Source of the DNA: Promicromonospora iranensis
GTDB taxonomy: Bacteria; Actinomycetota; Actinomycetes; Actinomycetales; Cellulomonadaceae
Reading direction: 5' to 3'
DNA length: 64,000 nt
Assembly: GCF_028994805.1 (NCBI RefSeq)
Contig: NZ_JAJQQP010000004.1
Location: forward strand, 62,001-126,000
Shown here piece by piece: positions 19,706 through 28,970 of the stretch. A program made the position numbers and the translations under genes. The notes under the pieces were generated by a model, which was given only the letters and a program-made list of their open reading frames with translations, did not search any database and had not been told where the DNA came from. Positions within the stretch are counted from its first letter, which is position 1, and each line of letters starts with the position of its first letter.

Positions 19706-20104
19706 ATGACTATGACCGACCCGATCGCAGACATGCTGACCCGTCTGCGTAACGCGAACTCGGCGCACCACGACACGGTTTCCATGCCGTCGTCGAAGCT
19801 GAAGACGCACATTGCTGAGATCCTGCAGGCCGAGGGCTACATCGTCGGCTGGTCCGTGGAGGATGCCCAGGTGGGCAAGACCCTCACGCTCGAGCTGAAG
19901 TACGGCCAGAACCGGGAGCGCGCCCTGGCGGGCGTGCGCCGCGTCTCGAAGCCCGGTCTGCGTGTCTACCGCAAGTCCACCGATCTGCCCAAGGTGCTCG
20001 GCGGCCTGGGCGTGGCGATTCTGTCCACGTCCTCCGGCCTCCTCACCGACCGGCAGGCACAGGCCAAGGGCGTCGGCGGCGAAGTCCTCGCCTACGTCTG
20101 GTAA
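19706..20104 (+). CDS. rpsH: 30S ribosomal protein S8
   Basis: Central-domain 16S rRNA-binding protein, 132 residues. Starts [21 protein letters not shown]-terminal [20 protein letters not shown] matches the family. In E. coli S8 represses the spc operon, but that control is not visible here. GAGGAAGGGC lies upstream. A 73-nt gap after rpsZ has no clear structure. Confidence 0.98.
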   Translation: MTMTDPIADMLTRLRNANSAHHDTVSMPSSKLKTHIAEILQAEGYIVGWSVEDAQVGKTLTLELKYGQNRERALAGVRRVSKPGLRVYRKSTDLPKVLGGLGVAILSTSSGLLTDRQAQAKGVGGEVLAYVW

Positions 20105-20125
20105 TCCGGAAAGGAGAAAACGCCA

Positions 20126-20662
20126 ATGTCTCGAATCGGCAAGCTTCCCGTTCCGGTCCCAGCCGGCGTGGACATCACTGTCAGCGGCGCGCTCGTGACC
20201 GTGAAGGGCCCCAAGGGTTCTCTCGAGCACAATGTGCCCGCACCCATCAATATCGCCCAGGAGGACGCCCAGCTTGTGGTGTCCCGTCCGGACGACGAGC
20301 GGAACTCCCGTGCGCTGCACGGCCTGACCCGCACCCTGATCGCCAACATGATCACCGGTGTGACGCAGGGCTACGAGAAGAAGCTCGAGATCGTCGGTAC
20401 TGGTTACCGTGTCGTGGCGAAGGGCTCGAACCTCGAGTTCGCGCTCGGCTTCAGCCACCCCGTTGTCGTCGAACCGCCTGCGGGCGTCACGTTCGCAGTC
20501 GAGAGCCCCACCAAGTTCTCGGTCTCGGGCATCGACAAGCAGCAGGTCGGCGAGGTCGCAGCGAACATTCGCAAGATCCGCAAGCCCGAGCCTTACAAGG
20601 GCAAGGGCGTGCGTTACGCCGGCGAGAACGTCCGCCGCAAGGTCGGAAAGGCTGGTAAGTGA
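20126..20662 (+). CDS. rplF: 50S ribosomal protein L6
   Basis: Protein near the sarcin-ricin loop, 178 residues. Starts [17 protein letters not shown] after GGAAAGGAG. The C-terminal rRNA-binding block [18 protein letters not shown] is intact. Member of the spc operon. Confidence 0.98.
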   Translation: MSRIGKLPVPVPAGVDITVSGALVTVKGPKGSLEHNVPAPINIAQEDAQLVVSRPDDERNSRALHGLTRTLIANMITGVTQGYEKKLEIVGTGYRVVAKGSNLEFALGFSHPVVVEPPAGVTFAVESPTKFSVSGIDKQQVGEVAANIRKIRKPEPYKGKGVRYAGENVRRKVGKAGK

Positions 20663-20664
20663 CG

Positions 20665-21036
20665 ATGGCTATCAAGATCCTGGGCAAGGGCAAGTCCGTC
20701 GCTCGTCAGCGTCGTCACCTGCGCCTGCGCAAGAAGATCGCAGGCACCGCCGTTCGTCCGCGTCTGGTCGTCACCCGTTCCTCGCGCCACATGGTGGCGC
20801 AGGTCGTGGACGACAGCGTGGGCAAGACCGTCGCGTCGGCGTCGACCCTCGAGGCCGACCTGCGTGCGTTCGACGGCGACAAGACGGCCAAGGCCCGCAA
20901 GATCGGCGAGCTCGTCGCCGAGCGTGCCAAGGCTGTCGGCGTCGACACCGTCGTGTTCGACCGCGGCGGCAACAAGTACCACGGTCGCGTCGCTGCAGTG
21001 GCTGACGGCGCCCGCGAGGGCGGTCTGGCCCTGTGA
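20665..21036 (+). CDS. rplR: 50S ribosomal protein L18
   Basis: 5S rRNA-binding protein, 123 residues from ATG at 20665. A GTG at 20659 overlapping rplF is possible but gives a non-family N-terminus. Conserved: [35 protein letters not shown] and [14 protein letters not shown]. Member of the spc operon. Confidence 0.97.
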   Translation: MAIKILGKGKSVARQRRHLRLRKKIAGTAVRPRLVVTRSSRHMVAQVVDDSVGKTVASASTLEADLRAFDGDKTAKARKIGELVAERAKAVGVDTVVFDRGGNKYHGRVAAVADGAREGGLAL

Positions 21037-21067
21037 TGACCAACGCACGGAAGAAGAGGACTCTCTG

Positions 21068-21721
21068 ATGGCTGCAGGGCAGCGCAGCGGCGCCCCCCAG
21101 GGTGCCGCCACCGAGAACAAGGACCGTAACGACCGCCGTGGTGGCGGCCGTGGCGGCGACCGTCGCGGAGGGCGCGAGGAGAAGAGCGCCTTCATCGAGA
21201 AGGTCGTCTCCATCAACCGCGTCTCCAAGGTCGTCAAGGGTGGCCGCCGCTTCAGCTTCACCGCGCTCGTCGTGGTGGGCGATGGTGACGGCACCGTGGG
21301 CGTCGGCTACGGCAAGGCCAAGGAGGTGCCCGCGGCGATCGCCAAGGGTGTCGAGGAGGCGAAGAAGAACTTCTTCCGCGTCCCTCGTATCCAGGGCACC
21401 ATCCCGCACCCCATCCAGGGTGAGAAGGCCGCCGGTGTCGTGTTCCTGCGTCCGGCGTCGCCGGGTACCGGTGTGATCGCCGGTGGTCCGGTGCGCGCCG
21501 TGCTGGAGTGCGCGGGCATCCACGACGTGCTGAGCAAGTCGCTCGGTTCGTCGAACGCGATCAACATCGTGCACGCCACGGTCGCGGCCCTGCAGGGCCT
21601 CGAAGAGCCGGCTGCTGTTGCCGCTCGTCGTGGCCTCCCGCTCGAGGACGTGGCTCCGGCCGCGCTCCTCCGCGCGCAGGCCGCTGGTCGTGCCGAGTCG
21701 ACTGCAAAGGCGGGTGCGTGA
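21068..21721 (+). CDS. rpsE: 30S ribosomal protein S5 with RG-rich N-terminus
   Basis: Small-subunit protein at the mRNA entrance, important for accuracy, 217 residues. The first ~40 residues are an extension rich in Arg, Gly and Asp; the conserved protein begins near [20 protein letters not shown]. The [20 protein letters not shown] and IPHPI motifs are present. GAAGAAGAGG lies upstream; its stop shares a base with the rpmD start. Confidence 0.97.
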   Translation: MAAGQRSGAPQGAATENKDRNDRRGGGRGGDRRGGREEKSAFIEKVVSINRVSKVVKGGRRFSFTALVVVGDGDGTVGVGYGKAKEVPAAIAKGVEEAKKNFFRVPRIQGTIPHPIQGEKAAGVVFLRPASPGTGVIAGGPVRAVLECAGIHDVLSKSLGSSNAINIVHATVAALQGLEEPAAVAARRGLPLEDVAPAALLRAQAAGRAESTAKAGA

Positions 21722-21903
21722 TGGCTCGACTCAAGGTGACTCAGACCAAGTCCGCCATCGGCGGCAAGCAGAACCAGCGTGACACGCTGCGAACCCTCGG
21801 CCTCAAGCGGATCGGCGACACCGCCGTGAAGGAGGACCGTGCGGAGATTCGTGGCATGGTCAAGACGGTGGCGCACCTCGTCACCGTCGAGGAGGTCGAG
21901 TGA
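21721..21903 (+). CDS. rpmD: 50S ribosomal protein L30
   Basis: Small 23S rRNA-binding protein, 60 residues. [19 protein letters not shown] and [12 protein letters not shown] are typical. TGATG overlap with rpsE implies coupled translation. Member of the spc operon. Confidence 0.97.
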   Translation: MARLKVTQTKSAIGGKQNQRDTLRTLGLKRIGDTAVKEDRAEIRGMVKTVAHLVTVEEVE

Positions 21904-21905
21904 TC

Positions 21906-22358
21906 ATGGCGGAGAACAAGCCGCTGAAGATGCACCACCTCCGTCCGGCCCCCGGCGCCAAGACCGCGAAGACCCGTGTGGGTCGCGGTGAGGCGTCGAA
22001 GGGTAAGACGGCAGGTCGTGGTACGAAGGGTACGAAGGCTCGTTACCAGGTCCCCGCTGGCTTCGAGGGTGGGCAGATGCCTCTGCACATGCGCCTCCCG
22101 AAGCTGCGTGGGTTCAAGAACCCGTTCCGCGTGGAGTTCCAGGTCGTGAACCTGGACAAGCTCTCCGCGCTGTTCCCCGAGGGTGGCTCCGTCACCGTCG
22201 AGGACCTCGTCGCCAAGGGTGCGGTCCGCAAGGGCCAACCCGTGAAGGTGCTGGGCAACGGCGAGATCACCGTCAAGCTCGAGATCGCGGTCGACCGCGT
22301 CTCGGCGTCCGCCAAGGAGAAGATCCTGGCGGCCGGCGGTACGGTCTCGGAGGCCTGA
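21906..22358 (+). CDS. rplO: 50S ribosomal protein L15
   Basis: Late-assembling large-subunit protein, 150 residues from ATG at 21906; a GTG six bases upstream is also possible. N-terminal [20 protein letters not shown] and the Gly/Lys-rich [14 protein letters not shown] loop match the family. Last ribosomal gene of the spc operon, followed 8 nt later by a hairpin. Confidence 0.97.
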   Translation: MAENKPLKMHHLRPAPGAKTAKTRVGRGEASKGKTAGRGTKGTKARYQVPAGFEGGQMPLHMRLPKLRGFKNPFRVEFQVVNLDKLSALFPEGGSVTVEDLVAKGAVRKGQPVKVLGNGEITVKLEIAVDRVSASAKEKILAAGGTVSEA

Positions 22359-22366
22359 GACTGCTG

Positions 22367-22401
22367 CAGGGCCGGCGGCGCGTGATGCGCGGCCGGCCCT
22401 G
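22367..22401 (+). terminator. Hairpin after rplO
   Basis: CAGGGCCGGC pairs with GCCGGCCCTG, with a GCGC/GCGC inner stem. It likely terminates or attenuates before secY. A weaker stem (GGGG.CTCTCG / CGAGAGACCCC, 22423-22449) follows in the 212-nt gap. Confidence 0.65.
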
Positions 22402-22570
22402 TGTGCTCTCTTGAGAAAACCAGGGGGCTCTCGTGGTCCGAGAGACCCCGTGAGCAACGTAGAATCCGACACGGTCTGGCTGCACCGTTGTGGTCTGGCC
22501 CACGTTCGACACACCTCGCCGGTGCCAGCCGGCGACACTAGATCCCGCAACGGCGGGCCAGGAGGATAGG

Positions 22571-23866
22571 GTGCTCAGCGCTTTCGGCCGGGCTTTCCGG
22601 ACGCCAGACCTGCGGCGCAAGCTGCTGTTCACGATCGCGATGATGGCGATCTTCCGGCTCGGGTCGTTCATCCCGACCCCCGGCGTGGACTACGCGAACG
22701 TGCAGCAGTGCATCGCCTCGGAGGGCGACGACAGCCTGCTCGGTCTGATCAACGTCTTCAGCGGCGGTGCTCTGCTGCAGCTGTCGATCTTCGCCCTCGG
22801 GATCATGCCGTACATCACGGCGAGCATCATCGTGCAGCTGCTTCGCGTGGTGATCCCACGCTTCGAGGCGCTGCAGAAGGAGGGCCAGTCGGGTCAGACC
22901 AAGCTGACCCAGTACACCCGCTACCTGACGATCGCCCTCGCGATCCTGCAGTCCACGACCGTCATCACGACGGCCCGCCAGGGTGTGCTCTTCCAGAACT
23001 GTGACCTCAACGTCATCGCGGACGACGGCATCCTGACCTCGATCCTCATGGTCATCACCATGACGGCCGGTACCGGCCTCGTCATGTGGATCGGCGAGCT
23101 GATCACCGAGCGCGGCGTCGGCAACGGCATGTCCCTGCTGATCTTCACCTCGATCGCGGCCAGCTTCCCGACCTCGCTCTGGTCGATCGCCGGTGGCGCC
23201 AACGGCGCCGTCAACTTCACCGTGATGCTGCTGGTCATCATCGTGGTGATCGGGCTCGTGGTCTTCGTCGAGCAGTCGCAGCGCCGCATCCCGGTGCAGT
23301 ACGCGAAGCGCATGGTGGGCCGCCGGATGTACGGCGGCACCAGCACCTACATCCCGATCAAGATCAACATGTCCGGCGTGATCCCCGTGATCTTCGCGGC
23401 GTCGATCCTCGCGATTCCGGGCCTGCTCGCCCAGTTCGGGGACCAGAGCGCCGGCTGGGTCATCTGGATCTCCAACAACCTGGTCCAGCAGTCGTCGCCG
23501 CTGTACATCGCGGTCTACACGCTGATGATCATCTTCTTCTGCTTCTTCTACACCTCGATCACGTTCAACCCGGACGAGGTCGCGGACAACATGAAGAAGT
23601 ACGGCGGCTTCATCCCCGGCATCCGCGCCGGCCGCCCCACGGCGGAGTACCTCGACTTCGTGATCACCCGGATCACCTCCGCCGGTTCCGTGTACCTCGC
23701 GCTGATCGCGCTGATCCCGACGCTGGTGCTCGTCTTCCTCGGCGTCAGCACCAACCTGCCCTTCGGTGGCGCCTCGATCCTCATCGTGGTCGGCGTCGGG
23801 CTGGATACGGTCAAGCAGATCGATTCACAGCTGCAGCAGCGCCATTACGAAGGATTCCTCCGTTGA
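22571..23866 (+). CDS. secY: Protein translocase channel subunit SecY
   Basis: Core of the Sec translocon in the cytoplasmic membrane, 431 residues with ten predicted membrane helices. The GTG at 22571 follows GGAGG at a 5-nt spacing and gives the family start VLSAFGRAFRTPDLR. Conserved segments: INVFSGGALLQLSIFALGI, MPYITASIIVQLL and, late, NMKKYGGFIPGIRAGRPT. The 212-nt upstream gap separates it from rplO. TTGA overlap with adk. Confidence 0.98.
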   Translation: MLSAFGRAFRTPDLRRKLLFTIAMMAIFRLGSFIPTPGVDYANVQQCIASEGDDSLLGLINVFSGGALLQLSIFALGIMPYITASIIVQLLRVVIPRFEALQKEGQSGQTKLTQYTRYLTIALAILQSTTVITTARQGVLFQNCDLNVIADDGILTSILMVITMTAGTGLVMWIGELITERGVGNGMSLLIFTSIAASFPTSLWSIAGGANGAVNFTVMLLVIIVVIGLVVFVEQSQRRIPVQYAKRMVGRRMYGGTSTYIPIKINMSGVIPVIFAASILAIPGLLAQFGDQSAGWVIWISNNLVQQSSPLYIAVYTLMIIFFCFFYTSITFNPDEVADNMKKYGGFIPGIRAGRPTAEYLDFVITRITSAGSVYLALIALIPTLVLVFLGVSTNLPFGGASILIVVGVGLDTVKQIDSQLQQRHYEGFLR

Positions 23867-24504
23867 GTCAGACTCCCACCACCACCTCCCGCCGCGAGCT
23901 GCACGCTCGGCCGGACCAGGAGGGCCAGGTCACGCGCCTGGTCATCATGGGGCCGCAGGGTGCGGGCAAGGGCACGCAGGCAGCCCGTCTCGCCGAGGTC
24001 TTCGGGATCGTCCCGATCTCGACGGGCGACATCTTCCGCGCGAACATCGCGGGGGAGACCGAGCTGGGCAGGCTTGCGCAGGAGTACACGAACAAGGGTG
24101 ACCTCGTCCCCGACGAGGTCACCAACGCGATGGTCCGGGACCGGCTCGCGGAGCCGGACGTCAAGGAGGGCTTCATCCTCGACGGGTACCCGCGCAACGC
24201 GGCCCAGGTCACGGAGCTCGACCAGATCCTCGCCGACCTCGGCTGGGAGCTGGACGGCGTCATCGAGCTGACGGCGGACCGCGCCGAGCTCCTGACGCGC
24301 ATCGCGAGGCGCGCTCAGGACGAGGGGCGCGACGACGACACCAAGGACGCGATCACGCGCCGCCTCGACATCTACGCGGAGCAGACAGCGCCGCTGACGG
24401 CGGCCTACGGGGAGCGCAACCTGCTCGTCCAGGTCGACGGGCTCGGCGAGATCGCCGATGTCACCGACCGCATCGTCGCCGCCCTCGCGGCCCAGCTGGG
24501 CTGA
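23863..24504 (+). CDS. adk: Adenylate kinase
   Basis: Interconverts ATP, ADP and AMP in the cytosol; 213 residues. I chose TTG at 23863, which overlaps the secY TGA and has GAAGGA 8 nt upstream, because the usual start next to TRLVIMG is encoded by GTC and is not a start codon. This gives a ~23-residue N-terminal extension. P-loop GPQGAGKGT at 30-38, AMP-site TGDIFRANI, and FILDGYPRN. The lid is the short form without a zinc site, as usual in actinobacteria. Confidence 0.95.
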   Translation: MSQTPTTTSRRELHARPDQEGQVTRLVIMGPQGAGKGTQAARLAEVFGIVPISTGDIFRANIAGETELGRLAQEYTNKGDLVPDEVTNAMVRDRLAEPDVKEGFILDGYPRNAAQVTELDQILADLGWELDGVIELTADRAELLTRIARRAQDEGRDDDTKDAITRRLDIYAEQTAPLTAAYGERNLLVQVDGLGEIADVTDRIVAALAAQLG

Positions 24505-24507
24505 GGC

Positions 24508-25395
24508 GTGGTCTTCGGACGGGAGCGGGTCGAGTACAAGACGCCGGACCAGGTACGCCTCATGCGGCGTGCCGGTCTGGTGGTCGCGGACACGCTGGCC
24601 GCGGTCCGGGCTGCGGCCCGGCCCGGCCTGACCACCGCTGACCTGGACGCCGTGGCAGCAGCCGCCATCGAGGGCGCCGGCGCGGCGCCCTCGTTCCTGG
24701 GCTACCACGGGTTCTCGGGGGTCATCTGCACGTCGGTCAACGACGAGGTCATCCACGGGATCCCGGGCAGCCGGGTTCTCGCGGCAGGCGATCTCGTCTC
24801 GATCGACTGCGGCGCGATCGTCGAGGGCTGGCACGGCGACTCGGCCATCTCGTTCGTGCTGGGCCCCGACGGGGCGCTGGACCACAAGCTGCCCGACGGC
24901 GACCTGGTCGCCGCGGGCGCGGACCTCGCCGACATCGCGCTCGTCCGGACGACGGAGGCCGCCATGTGGGCGGGTATCGCCGCCCTGGCGTCTGCGAAGC
25001 GGCTGAACGCGGTGGGCGAGGCCGTCGAGGCCGCGGTCGAGATGGCCGGGGAGTTCAACGGCGTCGACTACGGCATCGTCGAGGAGTACGTCGGGCACGG
25101 CATCGGCAGCGCCATGCACCAGCCGCCGGACGTGCACAACTACAAGACGTCGGCCTCCGGACCCCGGCTGCGGTCCGGGATGTGCCTGGCGATCGAGCCG
25201 ATGATCACGCGCGGCGGGTCCGAGACCAGCGTCCTGGAGGACGACTGGACGGTGGTCACCGTCGACGGTTCCCGTGCGGCGCACTGGGAGCACTCCACCG
25301 CGATCATGGAGGACGGCATCATCGTCCTCACCGCGGTCGACGGGGGAGCGGAGCGCCTCGGCGTCTTCGGCGTCGAGCCGGTCTCGCTCGACTGA
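24508..25395 (+). CDS. map: Methionine aminopeptidase, type I
   Basis: Removes initiator Met from nascent proteins; dinuclear metal enzyme, 295 residues. Metal ligands are visible: D100 (SIDCG), D111 (HGDSA), H197 (VGHGIG), E230 (AIEPM) and E261 (WEHS). GTG start 3 nt after adk. The secY-adk-map order is conserved. Roughly 10-15 residues longer at the C-terminus than typical. Confidence 0.97.
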   Translation: MVFGRERVEYKTPDQVRLMRRAGLVVADTLAAVRAAARPGLTTADLDAVAAAAIEGAGAAPSFLGYHGFSGVICTSVNDEVIHGIPGSRVLAAGDLVSIDCGAIVEGWHGDSAISFVLGPDGALDHKLPDGDLVAAGADLADIALVRTTEAAMWAGIAALASAKRLNAVGEAVEAAVEMAGEFNGVDYGIVEEYVGHGIGSAMHQPPDVHNYKTSASGPRLRSGMCLAIEPMITRGGSETSVLEDDWTVVTVDGSRAAHWEHSTAIMEDGIIVLTAVDGGAERLGVFGVEPVSLD

Positions 25396-25460
25396 GCTCT
25401 CCCGGCACGACTTTCACCCGGGGTCTATTTAACTCGGAGTCAGTTGGCTACGATCGCCCC

Positions 25461-25916
25461 GTGACCGACGAAGCGCACACCCTGCCCAGCAGCGCCCGCT
25501 CTTCGGAGCCGGGCGCGGACGCCGGGCCGCGCGCTGACACCGCCTACGCGACGCCGGTGCATGCCGGTGCGGCGCAGGGGCCCTGGTACGTACGAGTCCT
25601 TCCGGCGGCGGGCGGCGCCTTCCGGCGGTTCGGACGCTGGCTCGCCACGTGGGGACGTCGGCTCGCGTCCAGCCCTTTCCTGTGGGCCGGCATCGTGCTC
25701 GGTTTCGGCACCTCGCTGCTCGTGTGGGAGTCGGTGCTGCTGCTGGGTGTCGTGGTGTGGCTGCTCGGCGTGTGGCTCTGGAAGACCCGGGGGAGGTCCG
25801 TGCTCGTCGCGCTCGGCCTGGGCATCGTGCTCGGCTGGCTCCCGATGCTGTTCTTCTTCGTGGGCAGCCTGCCGCACACGATGATCGGTCTCCCGGGGGT
25901 CGAGTACGACCTCTGA
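25461..25916 (+). CDS. Small multi-pass membrane protein between map and infA
   Basis: 151 residues. The N-terminal ~65 are hydrophilic and Ala/Gly-rich; then come about three hydrophobic helices (ASSPFLWAGIVLGFGTSLLV, SVLLLGVVVWLLGVWLW, VLVALGLGIVLGWLPMLFFF). I do not recognise a family. The GTG start has no Shine-Dalgarno but a TACGAT -10-like box at 25449-25454, 6 nt upstream, so a leaderless transcript is likely. Its position within the ribosomal cluster is probably incidental, as it has its own promoter. Confidence 0.75.
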   Translation: MTDEAHTLPSSARSSEPGADAGPRADTAYATPVHAGAAQGPWYVRVLPAAGGAFRRFGRWLATWGRRLASSPFLWAGIVLGFGTSLLVWESVLLLGVVVWLLGVWLWKTRGRSVLVALGLGIVLGWLPMLFFFVGSLPHTMIGLPGVEYDL

Positions 25917-25972
25917 GAGGGCCCGCGTGGCGAGGCTCACGGCGGGAGGTGCCCGTCACCGTCGTCCTGCGC

Positions 25973-26001
25973 TTTGAATGCTTTACGAAGTGACGTAGGC
26001 T
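25973..26001 (+). promoter_or_regulatory. infA operon promoter candidate
   Basis: TTTGAA (25973-25978), 17-nt spacer and TAGGCT (25996-26001). It lies 208 nt upstream of infA. Confidence 0.6.
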
Positions 26002-26056
26002 AGACCGCTGGGTGTAGTCCGTTCAACGCCTCCAGTTCTTGAAAGGGTGCCAAGGC

Positions 26057-26089
26057 GCCTGCCGGTCCCCGCGCGAGCGGGGCGCAGGC
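26057..26089 (+). other. infA leader hairpin
   Basis: GCCTGC pairs with GCAGGC and CCCCGC with GCGGGG around a GCGA loop, in the ~200-nt leader of infA. A role in control is inferred. Confidence 0.45.
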
Positions 26090-26209
26090 CGAGGCACACG
26101 AGGTTGGCGGTACACGGACGCACGCGACATCCACACCCGACTGTCGGTTCCGCAGGCTCCTGCGGCGCCGTGGGCGTGGAAGCAGTCACGACGAGAGTTA
26201 GCGGAGGAT

Positions 26210-26431
26210 ATGGCAAAGAAGGACGGTGTCATCGAGATCGAGGGCAGCGTGATCGAGGCTCTGCCGAACGCGATGTTCCGCGTGGAGCTGTCGAACGGTC
26301 ACAAGGTTCTCGCGCACATCTCGGGCAAGATGCGTCAGCACTACATCCGGATCCTTCCTGAGGACCGCGTGGTGGTGGAGCTCAGCCCGTACGACCTGTC
26401 CCGCGGCCGGATCGTCTACCGCTACAAGTAG
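26210..26431 (+). CDS. infA: Translation initiation factor IF-1
   Basis: Binds the 30S A site during initiation, 73 residues, an OB-fold protein. [20 protein letters not shown] and the end [11 protein letters not shown] match the family exactly in length. GGAGG lies 4 nt upstream of the ATG at 26210. First gene of the infA-rpmJ-rpsM-rpsK group. Confidence 0.98.
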   Translation: MAKKDGVIEIEGSVIEALPNAMFRVELSNGHKVLAHISGKMRQHYIRILPEDRVVVELSPYDLSRGRIVYRYK

Positions 26432-26559
26432 TCAGTCCCCGATCCGGGGCTACGTCGACCACGGCCTGGCCGGAGGTGACGTCGCCGCATGATCGACCAC
26501 CCACGACACTGCTGCGCGCGCACCGGGAAACCGGACGTTCGTTGCGGAGGAAAAATCCG

Positions 26560-26673
26560 ATGAAGGTCAAGCCGAGCGTCAAGAAGATCTGCGACAAGTG
26601 CAAGGTGATTCGCCGGCACGGTCGCGTCATGGTGATCTGCGACAACCTGCGCCACAAGCAGCGCCAGGGCTGA
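26560..26673 (+). CDS. rpmJ: 50S ribosomal protein L36
   Basis: Smallest large-subunit protein, 37 residues. Cys11, Cys14, Cys27 and His32 form the zinc site, so this is the zinc-type paralogue. GGAGG at about 7 nt upstream of the ATG. It lies 128 nt after infA. Confidence 0.97.
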   Translation: MKVKPSVKKICDKCKVIRRHGRVMVICDNLRHKQRQG

Positions 26674-26679
26674 TCACAC

Positions 26680-26697
26680 CCCGGGCAACCGCCCGGG
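26680..26697 (+). other. Hairpin after rpmJ
   Basis: CCCGGGC pairs with GCCCGGG across a 4-nt AACC loop, 6 nt after the rpmJ stop. Likely transcript stabiliser or attenuator. Confidence 0.5.
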
Positions 26698-26789
26698 TCG
26701 GTGGCTGAGGCCACCACCAGCGCACCACCTCGAACCTCGCCACGCGGGCAACCGCGCAGGGAGGGGAACCCTCGGTCCGGAGGCCGGGG

Positions 26790-26807
26790 CCCGCGAGATC
26801 TCGCGGG
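26790..26807. other. Perfect 18-bp palindrome before rpsM
   Basis: CCCGCGAGATCTCGCGGG is fully self-complementary. It lies 50 nt upstream of rpsM in a 183-nt spacer and could be a cruciform, operator or RNA dimer site. Confidence 0.5.
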
Positions 26808-26856
26808 ATGGCGGTGCGGCAGACCTCCGACGAGCAGTACAGGAGCCGGAAGGCAC

Positions 26857-27231
26857 ATGGCACGTCTTATCGGCGTCGACCTCCCCCGCGACAAGCGGCT
26901 TGAGGTTGCGCTCACTTACATCTTCGGTGTGGGTCGTACCCGCGCGAAGCAGACCCTGGCCGCCACGGGCATCAGCCCGGACGTCCGCGTGAAGGACCTC
27001 GGCGACGCCGAGCTCGTCGCGCTCCGTGACCACCTCGAGGGCAACTTCAAGCTCGAGGGTGACCTCCGCCGTGAGGTCGCGGCCGACATCCGCCGCAAGG
27101 TCGAGATCGGCACCTACCAGGGCCTGCGCCACCGTCGCGGCCTGCCGGTGCGTGGTCAGCGCACCAAGACCAACGCGCGTACCCGCAAGGGTCCCAAGCG
27201 CACCGTCGCGGGCAAGAAGAAGGCCCGCTGA
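26857..27231 (+). CDS. rpsM: 30S ribosomal protein S13
   Basis: Head protein contacting the P-site tRNA and the subunit bridge, 124 residues. ATG at 26857 gives [20 protein letters not shown]; conserved [18 protein letters not shown] and basic tail. AGGAG lies upstream. Start of the alpha-operon-like group. Confidence 0.98.
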   Translation: MARLIGVDLPRDKRLEVALTYIFGVGRTRAKQTLAATGISPDVRVKDLGDAELVALRDHLEGNFKLEGDLRREVAADIRRKVEIGTYQGLRHRRGLPVRGQRTKTNARTRKGPKRTVAGKKKAR

Positions 27232-27308
27232 TAGCAGTCCGTGGAGCGGTCGGCTCACCGAGCTGAGACCGCCCCGGTCCGATCAGACCAGGAGATTCGA
27301 AAACACAT

Positions 27309-27713
27309 ATGCCTCCCAAGACTCGCGCCGCCGCAGGCCGCAAGCCCCGCCGCAAGGACAAGAAGAACGTCCCGCTCGGCCAGGCGCACATCAAGTCCAC
27401 GTTCAACAACACGATCATCTCGATCACCGACCCGTCCGGTGCCGTGGTGTCGTGGGCGTCCGCAGGCCACGTCGGCTTCAAGGGCTCCCGCAAGTCCACC
27501 CCGTACGCCGCGCAGATGGCTGCCGAGTCGGCCGCTCGCCGCGCGCAGGAGCACGGCGTCAAGAAGGTCGACGTCTTCGTGAAGGGCCCGGGTTCCGGTC
27601 GCGAGACCGCCATCCGCTCGCTCCAGGCGACCGGCCTCGAGGTCGGCTCGATCCAGGACGTGACGCCCCAGGCTCACAACGGCTGCCGCCCCCCGAAGCG
27701 TCGCCGCGTCTGA
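27309..27713 (+). CDS. rpsK: 30S ribosomal protein S11
   Basis: Platform protein at the exit site, 134 residues. The basic N-terminus is followed by [18 protein letters not shown] and ends CRPPKRRRV. The ATG at 27309 has AGGAG about 14 nt upstream. It is followed by rpoA rather than rpsD. Confidence 0.98.
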   Translation: MPPKTRAAAGRKPRRKDKKNVPLGQAHIKSTFNNTIISITDPSGAVVSWASAGHVGFKGSRKSTPYAAQMAAESAARRAQEHGVKKVDVFVKGPGSGRETAIRSLQATGLEVGSIQDVTPQAHNGCRPPKRRRV

Positions 27714-27725
27714 TATCCGTCGCGC

Positions 27726-27801
27726 CGCGGTGCGGCCGCGCAGCCCCAGGGCTACGCAGCCGCACCGCGACCACGACGTTCGCTCACCGCTCGCGGTGAG
27801 C
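27726..27801 (+). other. rpsK-rpoA spacer hairpins
   Basis: Two stems occupy the 185-nt gap: CGCGGTGCGGC with GCCGCACCGCG (27726-27736 / 27759-27769) and GCTCACCG with CGGTGAGC (27782-27801). They may attenuate or tune rpoA relative to rpsK. Confidence 0.5.
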
Positions 27802-27898
27802 ACCTTCGCCCGGACGGTGACAGAGATCCGCCCGGGCCGCGAGAGATCGCATGCCGTGATGCGTCATATAGCGGACGCACACTGAAAGGACACCCACA

Positions 27899-28915
27899 GT
27901 GCTCATCGCACAGCGCCCCACGCTGACCGAAGAGGTCATCTCGGAGAGCCGTTCCCGCTTCTCCATCGAGCCGCTCGAGCCTGGCTTCGGCTACACGCTC
28001 GGCAACTCGATGCGTCGCACCCTGCTGTCGTCCATCCCGGGCGCGGCTGTCACGTCCATCCGTATCGACGGTGTGCTGCACGAGTTCAGCACCGTGTCGG
28101 GCGTGAAGGAAGACGTCACCGAGATCATCCTCAACATCAAGAACCTCGTCGTCTCCTCGGAGAACGACGAGCCCGTCGTGATGTACCTGCGCAAGCAGGG
28201 CGCCGGCATCGTGACCGCCGCGGACATCGTTCCGCCGGCGGGGGTCGAGGTCCACAACCCCGACCTGCACATCGCCACCCTCAACGACAAGGGCAAGCTC
28301 GAGATCGAGCTGACCGTCGAGCGGGGTCGTGGGTACGTGTCCGCCGCGCAGAACAAGCAGTTCGACGCGGAGATCGGGCGCATCCCGGTTGACTCGATCT
28401 ACTCGCCGGTCCTCAAGGTCACGTACAAGGTCGAGGCCACCCGAGTCGAGCAGCGCACCGACTTCGACAAGCTCATTGTCGACGTCGAGACGAAGCAGGC
28501 GATCACGCCTCGCGACGCGCTCGCATCGGCTGGCAAGACCCTGGTCGAGCTGTTCGGCCTGGCACGTGAGCTGAACGTCGAGGCCGAGGGCATCGAGATC
28601 GGCCCGTCGCCGACGGACACCGCGCTGGCCGCGGACCTGGCGCTGCCGATCGAGGAGCTCAACCTCACCATCCGTTCGTACAACTGCCTCAAGCGCGAGG
28701 GCATCCACCAGGTGGGCGAGCTTGTTGCCCGCAGCGAGGCGGACCTGCTCGACATCCGCAACTTCGGTGCGAAGTCGATCACCGAGGTCAAGGAGAAGCT
28801 GGCCGAGCTCGGCCTCAGCCTCAAGGACTCGCCTCTGGACTTCGATCCGGCCGGCGCTTCGTACTTCGAGGGTGGCGACTCCGCGGCCTACAGCGGCGAC
28901 GAGCAGTCGTACTGA
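27899..28915 (+). CDS. rpoA: RNA polymerase alpha subunit
   Basis: Assembly platform of RNA polymerase, 338 residues. GTG start at 27899 after AAAGGA. The N-terminal domain includes [20 protein letters not shown]; the C-terminal domain, for DNA UP elements and activators, starts near [17 protein letters not shown] and includes [16 protein letters not shown] short acidic tail follows. Confidence 0.99.
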   Translation: MLIAQRPTLTEEVISESRSRFSIEPLEPGFGYTLGNSMRRTLLSSIPGAAVTSIRIDGVLHEFSTVSGVKEDVTEIILNIKNLVVSSENDEPVVMYLRKQGAGIVTAADIVPPAGVEVHNPDLHIATLNDKGKLEIELTVERGRGYVSAAQNKQFDAEIGRIPVDSIYSPVLKVTYKVEATRVEQRTDFDKLIVDVETKQAITPRDALASAGKTLVELFGLARELNVEAEGIEIGPSPTDTALAADLALPIEELNLTIRSYNCLKREGIHQVGELVARSEADLLDIRNFGAKSITEVKEKLAELGLSLKDSPLDFDPAGASYFEGGDSAAYSGDEQSY

Positions 28916-28920
28916 CGTCC

Positions 28921-28944
28921 CGCGTCCGGCCTAGGCCGGACGCG
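28921..28944 (+). other. rpoA-rplQ intercistronic hairpin
   Basis: CGCGTCCGGCC pairs perfectly with GGCCGGACGCG across a TA loop, five bases after the rpoA stop. It may reduce or separate rplQ expression. Confidence 0.6.
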
Positions 28945-28970
28945 CGGAACCACTTCCAAGGAGACAAGTA

